Below are positions 1 to 9,850 of a stretch of 64,000 bases of DNA, piece after piece. Each line of letters opens with the position of its first letter. The stretch's first letter is position 1. Location: NCBI GenBank assembly GCA_949358305.1, contig OX442316.1:4774001-4838000 (forward strand), read 5' to 3'. The position numbers were made by a program, and so were the translations under genes. The notes under the pieces are model-generated. The model was not told the DNA's origin, searched no databases, and worked only from the letters and a program-made list of their open reading frames with translations. The DNA is from Strigamia acuminata (lineage: Eukaryota; Arthropoda; Chilopoda; Geophilomorpha; Linotaeniidae).

Positions 1-1550
1 TTTCTTTTTATTTTTACGATAAAATTATCGATTTTTATTCAATCTAGAGCAAACATGGCGTATTATCTGAATAAAGAGCACGTTATTATTTATCCTGTGA
101 GCTGAAACGTGATGTTATAAACAAACTGCGACGTTAACTGAACTAAAAACAACTGTGTCGGGTGTGGGCGTCAAATATGAGCCATTTGAGATTTAGTTAT
201 TTGAAAATTTTTGTGAAATTAAATATTTTTCTTTCGTTTCTCTACGTAATTTATATAAAAATCATTCGAGTGTGATAGAAATAGCATAAATTTGCAAATT
301 ACAAGTACAAGAAATCTACACAAGATGGCAGAGTGCGGGGGGAAGTTGTAATGTTTCTAGAATATTCTGTAGGTCTTTTTGATTGGACATGCAAATGAAG
401 CGGCTTTAATTTTCCAATTTTGAGTTTTGTGTTTTTCGTTCGGTCTGCTCATTCGTTTCCCAAGGCTCCGAGGATGAAACATGCATCGAATTGAGGTGAG
501 TTTTACTTTTTTGTTAGATTTTTATTTTTATTTAACAAGTTAGGCTTGTTTTTAGAGTTCCTATATATTTTTTTAGCTTTTTGTTTTACTTGCGGATTAC
601 TCAACGGTTAGTTTTAAATTATTCAACTTCGTCGTTCGTAGTTTTAAATTATTCAACTTCGCGTTCGTAGTTCTATTTTCGTTTTAAGTGTTTTTAAAGT
701 TTAGTTTTTGTTTTAGTTTTAGCATTTTAGGGTTTTGGTATTTTTACTTAGTTATATTTAAGAGTTTTATGTATTTATATAAGTTATCACTTTTGTTTTT
801 CTAGGTTTAATGCATGGACGTCTGCGTCAACACAAAGGGAAGATCACGGGAGCTACATTAATGGACTCCAGCATTGCTATTTATTACTATTTTTATTTTA
901 ATACTGTTTGTTTTATATTTTTTTATATATATTTAAATTCGTTTTATATTTTTTATTTGTGCAATTAAAAATTGTATTTTTGAGTGTATATTTATTAAAT
1001 TTTGTGTAATTTTGGAAACAAAATTACACAAAATTAATAAATTCGTACACTGTTTTTTTAATAAAATTTGTTTTAAACTTCTCTGCTTTCTATTATTTAA
1101 ATACAGGAATAAATAAAATGGGAAATCTGTATACCCACCCCCCTCCCCCTTTTTATTCTAAGTCCAAACCTATAAAAATTTGGCATAGATTCACCTTTTT
1201 GGACTTAGAATATTTTTGACGAAATGACATAGCTTATAGAAAATAAAAACTTTATTGAAATAAAAATATACTTTATACACAAATATTTTACAAATTTTTC
1301 CTTAAAAGGAAAATTAATGGCAAATAAAACATTGAACCGGGTTATAACGGATTATTTAATGGATTGTCTCGGGTAAATCTCCTCCTTGAGACTCCACCGT
1401 TTTACCCACACGGGGACCCAGAGTATGCCACATTCTGGGTTCCCAAAAAGATATCCCACGATGTCTTCCTAGTGATGAAGGTTTTAACCTAAACATAAAA
1501 AAATTAGCAACTTCATATAACAAAAACAAAAAAGTTATACATGACTACAA
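1..1550. other. AT-rich non-coding DNA with two fold-back hairpins
   Basis: No coding exon can be supported. Two inverted repeats are visible. One has arms at about 991-1013 and 1020-1041 around a 6-base loop. The other has arms at about 1153-1167 and 1198-1211, built on the heptamer TAAGTCC and its complement. A GC-richer patch at 1360-1490 looks like a decayed gene or transposon remnant, but no frame is open in it. Short AG/GTGAGT-like donors near 493 leave a non-coding first exon possible but unproven. Confidence 0.4.
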
Positions 1551-1554
1551 ACAA

Positions 1555-1825
1555 TTATACATGACTACAAACAATTATACAAAAATATGAGCAAAAATAA
1601 TAATTATACAAAAATATGAGATAAAATATGAGAAAAACAATAATTATACAATAATAAGAGATAAAATATGAGCAAAAACAATAATTATACAATAATAAGA
1701 GATAAAATATGAGCAAAAACAATAATTATACAAAAATATGAGATAAAATATGAGATAAAATATGAGCAAAAACAATTACGCAAAAACAATTATGCAAAAA
1801 CAATTATACAAAAATATATTGAGAT
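1555..1825. repeat. AT-rich minisatellite
   Basis: Irregular tandem copies of a unit containing AATTATACAAAAATATGAG with an alternating ATAAAATATGAG segment. Copies differ by small indels. No coding potential. Confidence 0.75.
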
Positions 1826-1847
1826 TAAAATAATACTACTATAGTCT

Positions 1848-2075
1848 TCGCCGTCTACGACTCACTGTTATCCGTCTACGACTCGCTGTTATCCGTCTAC
1901 GACTCGCTGTTATCCGTCTACGACTCGCTGTTATCCGTCTACGACTCGCTGTTATCAGTCTGCGTTATTCGTCGGCGACTCGCCGGTATCCGTCTGCGTT
2001 ATTCGTCGGCGACTCGCTGTTATCCGTTTGCGTTATTCGTCGGCGACTCACTGTTATCCGTCTGCGATGTTCGTC
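1848..2075. repeat. 21-bp minisatellite, unusually GC-rich for its surroundings
   Basis: About ten copies of a 21-bp unit containing TACGACTCGCTGTTATC. The first five are nearly identical; later copies change TACGACTC to TGCGTTATTCGTCGGCGACTC. It is CpG-rich inside very AT-rich DNA. Confidence 0.85.
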
Positions 2076-2673
2076 GGCATGATTGGGTCCATTAAAATGT
2101 ATAATAAATTAAGAAAACGTCTAATTACAGCTAAAAACTAAAAGCTAAAAGCTAAAAGCTAAAAACTTCGAGTAAAACTTACCTCAGACGCCGTATGCTT
2201 CTGCTGCAAGCCAGAAAACACTAACGAAAATTTTAGCAAAAGACAAAAATGCAAAATAGCAATTTCCTCATCATCTAATTTGAATATCCAATGAAAACTC
2301 ACAGAAATTTCGAGAAGAAACGTCATCTGGCCGCGTGCTGTCATCTGATGCTAAAAATTACAAACAAAACTCTCTAAAGAGTTGCTAAGCAACGCAGTTT
2401 CAACGTATCATTTGATTTTAAATGCTTACTAAACTGACGGAAGTCTGAATATAACATAAAAGCAACTAAAATTGACAACACGAATACGAAATAATTTTCT
2501 TTTTATCTGAATTAATTATGATATAATTAAACTTAAAATTGTTACCTGTATATCATTTTAATTACAATTTTGAGGAGAAGTGAACAAAAAAGCGTTTCAA
2601 AAGATTCAATTATTTATTTAATGATTTGAATAGCAACCGTATAAAATAATAAAATTGCAATTCCAACATGATT

Positions 2674-2801
2674 TTAGTTTTTTATTTTCTCGAATAGCAA
2701 ACGTCTCACAGGATTTACACATTGAAAATAAATCTCGTCGGCAGTAAATTTGGAATTATTCGAATTTGTATCGACCAATATCTCTTGCACGAGTCGTAAG
2801 C
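2674..2801 (-). other. possible terminal coding exon of an unrecognised gene
   Basis: On the minus strand a good acceptor (TATTTTTCAG) at 2802 opens a frame of about 41 codons that ends at a TAA at 2674. Its residue composition (for example ADEIYFQCVNPVRRLLFEKI) looks protein-like rather than translated AT-rich noise. No upstream exon could be joined with confidence. The family is not recognised, and it could be a stranded fragment within the duplicated segment. Confidence 0.25.
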
Positions 2802-3179
2802 TGAAAAATAAAGAATAAAATAACAAATTCCCACATTTACCAACTTTTATTATGACAAAATAAAACAAATGGAATTTTGGTTACCAATGTGAGCGGTGTT
2901 TTTGATAACTGTAAACTTCGATTCCGTTTAAAAACATGATTGGTTTCTTGCTACATCCGTGAAAAACAACGAAACGAATTAAGTCCGACGTTTTCTGCTC
3001 TGCAGGGAAGTCCAGATACGGTCAAACACTTTTGATCCGTATTTATCATTTGTACTCATTTCTGCTACTGTGTAAGAATTCATTATTGTATTTATTCTTG
3101 CATTGAATCAATGTTTGGCACAAGCAACGTGTTTCCTTTGGAGTAATAAAACCCCTAAAAATACTATATTTTTGGATAT

Positions 3180-4500
3180 GATTACAGTTTTCGAAATATT
3201 ATTTTCTACGGGCGGATGGCTATGAGATGAGCTGGCGGCGCGAGTGGTAGTACCGTCCTGTGGCTATCCGCTCGTTGCACAATGGAAAGGCGTCACTAAT
3301 GGCCGCTGCATTTCGAAAACGTCAGCGTCGTCTCAAAGGCCACAGATTACCGGTAAGATTTTCAGAGGTTTGTGCTGTGTATAAGAAAACATTTCAATCA
3401 TTAACGATGCAATAAGTATTTTGCTCATCCTTTTCTGATCATTTGTATTTGCACATTGTAATTTTAAATTCGGATCAGAAATAAGACAAAGAAAAATTTC
3501 AAAAATAGTTTCTTTACTTACCATACTTACTTATTTATTTGCAGATTGAATTTGTGCTACTTGTACGACATCATCGAGGTGGGCGCACCAATTGAAACGA
3601 AAATGAAAAGCCGAACCAGCATCGGCGAATCAGATTTTGTGGGATAATTTCACCTAGAATACTTCTTGGGCCCGAATATTTACAGCAAAACAGACATTGC
3701 ATTAGCGAGGGTGAGGTTTTATCGAATTTGTTTAAAAAGTTTATTGAATTCTCAATATTGTTGTTGGTTGTACGGCAGTTGGTTTGGACTGAATATTTAT
3801 TAGAAGAAACAAATTGCCTCGTCATTTTGTTGTGACAGCTTCGATAAACAGAAAATGCCTCACAATGGACTGGGTGATGCACGTTTTAAATTTATTTGAA
3901 ATTGCACACGATGCTTCTTCCATTGGCGTGATCTTGTCACGGTGTTTTAGATCGATAATATCTATCTTTTCCGATCCAACTTTTCTAAATGCGATGAATT
4001 CGCTCATAACCATTGTATTTGCGCCGATGAAGCGCATCGTAATTCTTTCCCGTACTAAACTATTCAGAATTTCTATGGGAATAACTTTCTGGAGCTGCTA
4101 GTCTGGTTTTACTGTCTGCGATTTTCGTATCTTGTCTATCAGGAATGCGTCGATTATCAGTTGAAAATAAAACGAAAATCGCTGTCAACAATAGCAGTAA
4201 TTGATTTTTTTTGATTTTTTTGTGAATTATCGTTGCGGTAAATCTCACGACTTGATGAAAAATCGATTACCGTAATTTTTTTCCAATCAGATTTACATAC
4301 CATGTATCAACTATCAATTGTACGGCTGATTTGGGCTTCGACTGTTTTTCTTCCTCGATTCGCCATTGGTGCCGTTATACCGACGTGCTCAACGTTACGA
4401 TAACGTATACCCACGAGGAGATATTTAACCGAATGTCTCTCAATGATCCAGTTAGTTATTGCTTTGTGCAGATTTCAAAAGGTCGTCAATTATTTAACAG
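3180..4500. repeat. left arm of a diverged inverted duplication (partner about 24.4-26.2 kb)
   Basis: Stretches here reappear in reverse complement on the far side of the peptide cluster. The GC-rich patch at about 3205-3330 matches 26020-26160, the block at about 3550-3720 matches 25600-25745, and 4400-4510 matches 24365-24490. Order and orientation are preserved, so this is one old duplicated segment ending in the Elongin C gene. Indels and substitutions are frequent. No open frame inside it is conserved between the arms, so these frames are not annotated as genes. Confidence 0.6.
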
Positions 4501-4513
4501 TTAACGGAGCATT

Positions 4514-4885
4514 ATGACTACTAACGGTTCTGAAGAAGTAAAATCCACCGAGATGAAGAAGTATGACGATAGCCATTGCGAAGGAGCCGATTCGTTGTGC
4601 GTGAAATTGATCGCTTCCGATGAAAAACCATTCTTCATTCTTCGGGAACATGCAATTCAGTCGGGGACCATTCAGGCCATGCTCAGTGGACCGGGCCAGT
4701 GGGCCGAATCAGAAACGAATCAAGTGAAGCTGCGCGAAATTTCGAGCCCCGTGCTTGAACAAGTGTGCTTATATTTAGAATACAAAGCGAAATACCACGA
4801 AAGTGCCGTGGAAATCCCCGAATTTCCGATAGCGGTGGACATGTGCCTCGAATTGATGATGGCTGCCAATTTCTTAGCTTGCTGA
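4514..4885 (+). CDS. Elongin C-like protein, divergent intronless paralogue 1
   Basis: Intact 123-codon single-exon frame. Elongin C is a Skp1/BTB-fold adaptor that links Elongin B and cullin to BC-box substrate receptors (VHL, SOCS) and also binds Elongin A. Visible family hallmarks are the [16 protein letters not shown] segment at about residues 48-67, the IPEFPIA motif near the C-terminus and the terminal AANFL.C. The N-terminus is about ten residues longer than the usual 110-120-residue protein. From knowledge of the family, animal Elongin C is extremely conserved, so the many substitutions seen here (about 60 percent identity to canonical sequences by eye) mark a divergent paralogue rather than the canonical gene. 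The ATG at 4514 is chosen because an in-frame TAA lies just upstream. The second intact copy at 24002-24373 differs by only a handful of residues. No intron is present, so a retrocopy origin is possible. Confidence 0.85.
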   Translation: MTTNGSEEVKSTEMKKYDDSHCEGADSLCVKLIASDEKPFFILREHAIQSGTIQAMLSGPGQWAESETNQVKLREISSPVLEQVCLYLEYKAKYHESAVEIPEFPIAVDMCLELMMAANFLAC

Positions 4886-5054
4886 AGATAATATTCATTT
4901 TTTTTCAATTTTTAATTTTTTCAACTGTTTTTTTGTCGAATAAAATTTAGTCATTTCAAACCTTTTTTTCTCAAAACTTTTCGGTAAGAGATAATTTTTT
5001 TAAGAACAGTTCTAGACTAATTAGATGGTCCTCTAATTCACTTTTTCTCTCTAT

Positions 5055-5235
5055 CTGTCACGGTTCTCGAGTTACAATATGGATGACCTTGAAGATGACC
5101 TCTGAAGTCAATTTGGATGTCATAATTGGATTTCCCCCAAACTACTACCCTTACAATCATTTTGCTAAATCAACATCTAAAACAGTTTGGGAATTATTTA
5201 CTGTGAACCAGACTTTCTGAACCACCCTGTATATG
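5055..5235 (-). mobile_element. short interspersed element inserted in copia remnant
   Basis: A segment running from CTCGAGTTACAATATGG to the end ACAGGGTGGTTCAGAAAG (minus-strand sense) is nearly identical to 27790-27960. A 25-base stub of the same end occurs at about 31218-31243. In each case it abuts the copia gag fragment. The ACAGGGTGGTTC end is typical of arthropod DNA-transposon termini. Family not assigned. Confidence 0.5.
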
Positions 5236-5585
5236 TTCCAGGACTCCAAGTGCAATTGTAGCCAGTGCGAGGCGACTCTTTGTGGCGTCGACTTTTTCCT
5301 GCTGCATTTCCATGGAAAATTTCCAATTGTTAAAGTTGGAAATTCCCTCTAACTTCTTTAAATGATGCATATGATGAGTCGTGTGGCCACTTCCCATTGC
5401 TGCTGGTGCTTCTTCAGCCATATTGATCAGTTTCCGGCCCTAAAAGTTCCTTACAACGTGGTCGCACGAAAAAAATCTCTCAAAAACACAATTTTTCCAA
5501 AAAGTTAGAATCTGGCATGAGTGATGCCAAATACAATGTTGCAGCTACTTCCCTGTGCAGTTACAGCGTTCCTAGGCCCATAACC
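5236..5585 (-). mobile_element. Ty1/copia retrotransposon fragment: PBS, leader and gag N-terminus
   Basis: The minus strand reads a primer-binding site GGTTATGGGCCTAG (5572-5585) of the copia initiator-tRNA-Met type, a leader, then a gag start at 5421. The gag frame holds the copia-type signature GISNFNNWKF and a downstream ATKSRLALA segment. Compared with the copies at 27.9-28.2 and 31.0-31.2 kb it lacks about 13 residues after MEMQ. It ends in the element at 5055-5235. Fragmentary; no protease, integrase or RT remains. Confidence 0.75.
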
Positions 5586-6597
5586 TGTTGGATGTAAAGC
5601 GATTGAGGTGTATGTAGGAATGATGACGAGTACTCCGCGCGGCATTACTTGGCGCGGCATGAATTGGCGCGGCAAATTTTCTTGCCGCACATCCATGGTG
5701 TCAACAATAGCGGCGCCGCTATTGTTGATACCCATGGTATGGGTTGGCGCAGCAATGCGAAAAGCAAATACGTTTCGATGATCTTGCGCGGCACGTTTGT
5801 ATGACGTGACGCGGCACGTCGTAATAACGGAATAGCGGCCCCAATTTTCATTTGTTCCACAATCCACATCTAAACGTGATTAGTTTCTTTCTCCAGCTGA
5901 GGCAATTGACAGGTAACTTCAACAGTTCTTATACAAAAAATCTTAAAACATCAGTAATTAAAGGATTACAGTTAATTGCATTTCTTGATACTACATTAGA
6001 AATTAATAACCACCGTTTCGCTTCCCTAAATACAAAATAATTGCTAAGTTTAAAGTAAAGTGCTCTTGAAAACTTCTTTGTTTTTTCATAGACAATTTGC
6101 GAGGTGAATTTCTAACTTGGGAAATAGAAAACGAGCGTTGCAATATTTTGCCACCATCACTTTATCCAAAACGTTATTACTCAGGTTGTCTTCAATTTTC
6201 ACCCAAATTATAAGTACCTAAAGTAGACACATTCGTAAAGTAATTCAGACTAAACAGCATGCCATTGCATGCAACTTAGTGGCTATTTTTGGAACCAAAC
6301 CTAACCGGTTAATCCGATCCAAGTACAGTTTCGGATAGACTTTCAGTCTTAGCCTCTATTCAAAAATTATCGTGCCGCGCTTGTTCATATCTGTGCTATG
6401 CCATACCGCGGCTGCCGCTATTAGTAATTTCACGGGTATGAACAATAGCGGCGCCGCGGTAAGTAATGCCGCGCGTGGAATAGCGGCCCGTAGGAATAAG
6501 GTACAACGTGTAGCGTTAACGTAAAAACAGGAAGAAGTTCCCTTAAGGTTTTATTCCGTATTTATACATATTGCGCTAGGTGGCGCTTCAAATGACT
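5586..6597 (-). mobile_element. copia LTR, split by a DNA transposon
   Basis: The LTR comprises 5586-5621 and 6498-6597, interrupted by the 868-bp insertion. The uninterrupted homologue is 28345-28480 (and 30684-30819 on the other strand). It lies directly against the stop codon of the secreted-peptide gene at 6598. In the gene's sense the LTR supplies GAATAAAACC as a likely poly(A) signal. The outer LTR boundary is not certain because no matching second LTR is present. Confidence 0.6.
5622..6489. mobile_element. 868-bp non-autonomous DNA transposon with 8-bp target duplication (hAT-like)
   Basis: The element is bounded by direct repeats GTAGGAAT at 5614-5621 and 6490-6497. The homologous LTR at 28345-28480 carries a single GTAGGAAT and nothing between, so it is an empty site. 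The termini share a degenerate inverted repeat around CGCGCGGCATTACTT. Near each end lies a GGCGCC-centred palindrome flanked by AATAGC/GCTATT, for example CAATAGCGGCGCCGCTATTG at about 5705-5725. An 8-bp duplication is characteristic of hAT (also P) elements. No transposase frame is present, so it depends on an autonomous relative. Confidence 0.75.
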
Positions 6598-7044
6598 CTA
6601 ATCATAGTCCTTCCCAACAATCACACATATATTTCCAGGTCCGCATTGTACTTCATGGTTAGTTTGGCAGCAGTCACCTTTCGTCCATATTCCACCAGTG
6701 CATGTTCCACCTATTGGATTACAACCCCTGGAACCAAAACGATTATAGTAAACACATGCTTTTGACTATACAGGCAGAAAAGTGCATTGTGTAATGTGGG
6801 TTTGATTTGAACCAACTGATTGTTATCTGCATCTTCTCTTTCTGCTCCCAAATTTGTATTTTAGATTATACCGAATCACATAATGAATGAAGTTGGTTTC
6901 GACTTGTTCTCATACCGGCATTAGACAACATAACTTATCGCAAACTCTAAGTTTACTGCCAGTAATAATTGTTTACTCAACTTACTCTACGATTTGGGCA
7001 AGCACTAAAGCACACAGCATCAGAAGAATAATACACTTGGCCAT
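6598..7044 (-). CDS. secreted six-cysteine (knottin-like) peptide, copy A, short-loop type
   Basis: Two coding exons, 6986-7044 and 6598-6727, joined by a phase-2 intron with donor GA/GTAAGT and acceptor GGTTCCAG/G. The first exon encodes an almost pure signal peptide (start MAKCIILLMLCALVLA, likely cleaved after Ala16). The second encodes the mature core with cysteines spaced C-x6-C-x9-CC-x7-C-x5-C, the disulfide order of an inhibitor cystine knot. The product is about 62 residues and extracellular. A 5'-UTR exon with its own intron lies upstream (exon end near 7111). A head-to-head partner (copy B) shares the upstream region. The last codons differ from B because copia LTR sequence starts exactly at the 3' end and supplies the TAG. 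Function unknown: antimicrobial, protease-inhibitor or toxin-like roles are all compatible. Confidence 0.75.
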
Positions 7045-8597
7045 AATTTTCCTGTAAAAACTAAAAAGAAAATGTAATATCAAGTCAGATGAGCAATTTT
7101 TATTTACTTACCCGTTTGCAGAATTGAAAGATGGATTTTTCGAAGTGGAGCTTGTTCGACTAACAAGTAAATTTCTGTTTGAGTCTGCATTGCCGTTTCC
7201 AGCCCTTTTAAGGAGCATCATGGAGTACCACGTGTGCACTGAATTTAGGCAATTAGAAATGAATTTTCTCGAGGAATATTATCTAAAAAGGTGAAAGCCG
7301 CCGCATCATCAAAAATCGATTTATTTGCAATCAGATCTTTTCTAATGTAATATTATATAAATTTTTAACCCAACTGATTTGGAGGAAATATTTAGTCTTA
7401 ATCGAACTAAATGTTGGTTGTTCTCACCAAATAGAGTTTTCAAACAAATTATTATACTGGAACAACAAAAGGCAGAATAATAATAAAAATTTTGCTTACA
7501 ACGCAATTATAATATTCATTTATTTACGACAATTTTTTATTTTTTATTTTTGTATTTTTGTATTTGTTATTTTCAATTTAATGTGCATTTGTAAATTAGG
7601 AAATAGTCAACTACTTTTTTCTTTATTCCAAAATATTGTTTGGTTATAAAAGTTCTCAATTTTTTCAAATTTAAAAGGCGAAATTAGTTTTCTCAGCTGT
7701 TCTCCGCTAAACGTAATTCATGAAAAAAAACATACACTCTCAGTTTGATTACAACTCAATCTAATTGATCACAGATGAATTAGGTACAGTTGCTACTGTA
7801 CACAGCTGCACTGGTGGAAATATGAAATTTTTCTATTTTATTTTAAAAAAAATCTAAAGTTTAATTTGTCACATTACTAATTTTTATTATTGTCTCAGAT
7901 GGAATTTCTAAAATATACTGTGTGACGATTCTACCTTTTGTGTTATTATCTCTTTGGTAATTAAATATTACCAAAAGGTAGAATCGTCACACAGTATATT
8001 TTAGAAAATTGAGAACTTTTATAACCAAACAATATTTTAGAAAAAAGTAGTTGACCATTTCCTAATTTACAAATGCACAATACAAAAATAAAAAAATAAA
8101 AAATAAAAAATTGTCGTTAATAAATGTATATTATAATTGCGTTGTAAGCAAAATTTTTATTATTATTCTGCCTTTTGTTGTTCCAGTATAATAATTTGTT
8201 TGAAAACTCTATTTGGTGAGAACAACCAAGGTTTAGTTCGATTAAGACTAAAGATTTCCCCCAATCAGTTGTGTTAAAAATTTATATAAAATTACATTAG
8301 AAAAGATCTGATTGCAAATAAATCGATTTTTGATGATGCGGCGGCTTTCACCTTTTTAGATAATATTCCTCGAGAAAATTCATTTCTAATTGCCTAAATT
8401 CAGTGCACACGTGGTACTCCATGATGCTCCTTAAAAGGGCTGGAAACGGCAATGCAGACTCAAACAGAAATTTACTTGTTAGTCGAACAAGCTCCATTTC
8501 GAAAAATCCAACTTTCAATTCTGCAAACGGGTAAGTAAATAGAAATTGCTCATCTGACTTGATATTACATTTTCTTTTTAGTTTTTACAAGAAAATT
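7045..8597. promoter_or_regulatory. divergent intergenic region of copies A and B with fold-back centre
   Basis: The two halves are inverted copies of one promoter and 5'-UTR region. The right half shows a CACGTG E-box at 8408-8413, a TATA-like TTAAAAG at 8431-8437, a probable start about 25-30 bases later, a 5'-UTR donor CGG/GTAAG at 8530/8531 and an acceptor near 8581. The left half has the mirror image. The centre is a palindrome with arms at about 7905-7945 and 7970-8010. About 220 bases next to the centre are present only on the left side. Confidence 0.6.
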
Positions 8598-9050
8598 ATG
8601 GCCAAGTGTATTATTCTTCTGATGCTGTGTGCTTTAGTGCTTACTCAAATCGTAGAGTAAGTTGAGTAAACAACTATTACTGGCAGTAAATTTAGAGTTT
8701 GCGATAAGTTATGCTGTCTAATGCCGGTATGAGAACAAGTCTGAACCAACTTCATTCATTATGTGATTCGGTATAATCTAAAATACAAATTTGGGAGCAG
8801 AAAGAGAAGATGCAGATAACAATCAGTTGGTTCAAATCAAACCCACATTACACAATGCACTTTTCTGCCTGTATAGTCAAAAGCATGTGTTTACTATAAT
8901 CGTTTTGGTTCCAGGGGTTGTAATCCAATAGGTGGAACATGCACTGGTGGAATATGGACGAAAGGTGACTGCTGCCAAACTAACCATGAAGTACAATGCG
9001 GACCTGGAAATATATGTGTGGTTGTTGGGTTGGACTATGATAAGCCGTAA
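8598..9050 (+). CDS. secreted six-cysteine (knottin-like) peptide, copy B, short-loop type
   Basis: Exons 8598-8656 and 8915-9050, same phase-2 intron as copy A; product about 64 residues. Cysteine spacing is C-x6-C-x9-CC-x7-C-x5-C. It keeps the C-terminal tail that copies A, I and J have lost, ending at TAA 9048-9050, with an AATAAA about 50 bases downstream. One notable change is GCC to ACT at codon 16, which puts Thr at the predicted -1 position of signal-peptide cleavage. Thr is poorly tolerated there, so secretion may be less efficient or cleavage shifted. It is head-to-head with copy A and is the ancestor-position homologue of copy E, 6,484 bases downstream. Confidence 0.75.
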
Positions 9051-9370
9051 CTCGTAACCGAGTAAGAAAAAGCGAATCCTTTTAACTAGGACGATTGAGA
9101 AATGAAATAAAAATATACTTAAAATGCAAATTACAATTATTTATTAAAACTCCTATCACAAACACCAGCAACCGCAATTTTTTCGCATCCGAAATGTGGA
9201 AAAAGTGAAATACTTGTAAGTAAGCTCTGTAGTCCGGACATAGGACAGGTCCCAGAAACTTGTACGGTCTAATCAATTTACTGGTTAGTTGGAAATTTGG
9301 TAATATTGTGAGTAGTGGCTTATAATCAGGGGAGGACCATGGGCGTTTGGTGGACACCATTCACGATTGA
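9051..9370. other. shared 3' UTR and downstream module of the peptide genes
   Basis: A module of about 250-300 bases follows the stop codons of copies B, C, D, E, F, G, H and K. It begins with the AATAAA-bearing GAAATGAAATAAAAATATAC and contains CCGCAATTTTTTCGCATCCG. An orphan piece lies at about 22705-22820. Its minus strand has an open frame of about 90 codons in several copies, but this is broken or shifted in others, so it is not called a gene. It may include the internal edge of the retroelement that follows. Confidence 0.5.
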
Positions 9371-9850
9371 ATACAAACACAGAGACACACAGTTTAGGAT
9401 TGATATTATTTATTGCCGTAGTTGTCTAGGGGTTAGTATGTTGTCGTGTTATTGCCTTGGTTATTGGGTTGCCCTTCAGCAACCAAACTCAGACCAACCG
9501 CTGACCATGCGGCCTTTGGTCGGTTATGCATGACCACGCCGTGCCTTGCAGCACGGCCCAACGGGTCGCTTGAAATCACTTCAGACTTGAAAGCAACCTC
9601 GCTAGCTTTAGCCATTGCAATCACAGGATCGCTTGTCATCTTCTACAGTAGCAACGCGACCAGACGCTTTCGTGGCTGGTGTTGTTCTAAGTCGATCGTG
9701 GCGGACAGAATCCTCTGTCCTGATTGGCTGCAATCTTAACTCAGCTTCGATGGTACGCCATAAGTGCTGCTGAAGATCCTCTGCTTAATGTAGCCAGTGC
9801 TGACTGGCGGTGGCCGGTTTGTCACATCTCCCCCCCCCCCAGGAGAGGAT
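9371..9850 (-). mobile_element. LTR-retrotransposon fragment: LTR plus polypurine tract
   Basis: Read on the minus strand, a polypurine run (complement of CTCCCCCCCCCCC at about 9827-9849) is followed by TGTGAC at 9826, the expected LTR start. The LTR-like stretch of about 450 bases carries an AATAAA. It is followed at about 9363 by TGGTGTCC, which resembles primer-binding sites of gypsy-type elements. Copies lie at about 15855-16335 and 31750-32280, with end fragments at 11360-11460, 14385-14600, 17845-17945 and 20870-21055. The family assignment is tentative because no pol domain is present. Confidence 0.5.

Noticed and set aside
3571-4101. Overlapping frames of about 95-103 codons on both strands
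   Set aside because: Not preserved in the inverted partner at 24.4-26.2 kb, so no evidence of selection.
9446-9739. Open frames of 60-110 codons in the LTR-like stretches (also 15917-16123, 31858-32193)
   Set aside because: Frames on both strands overlap, vary among copies and match no gag or pol motif.
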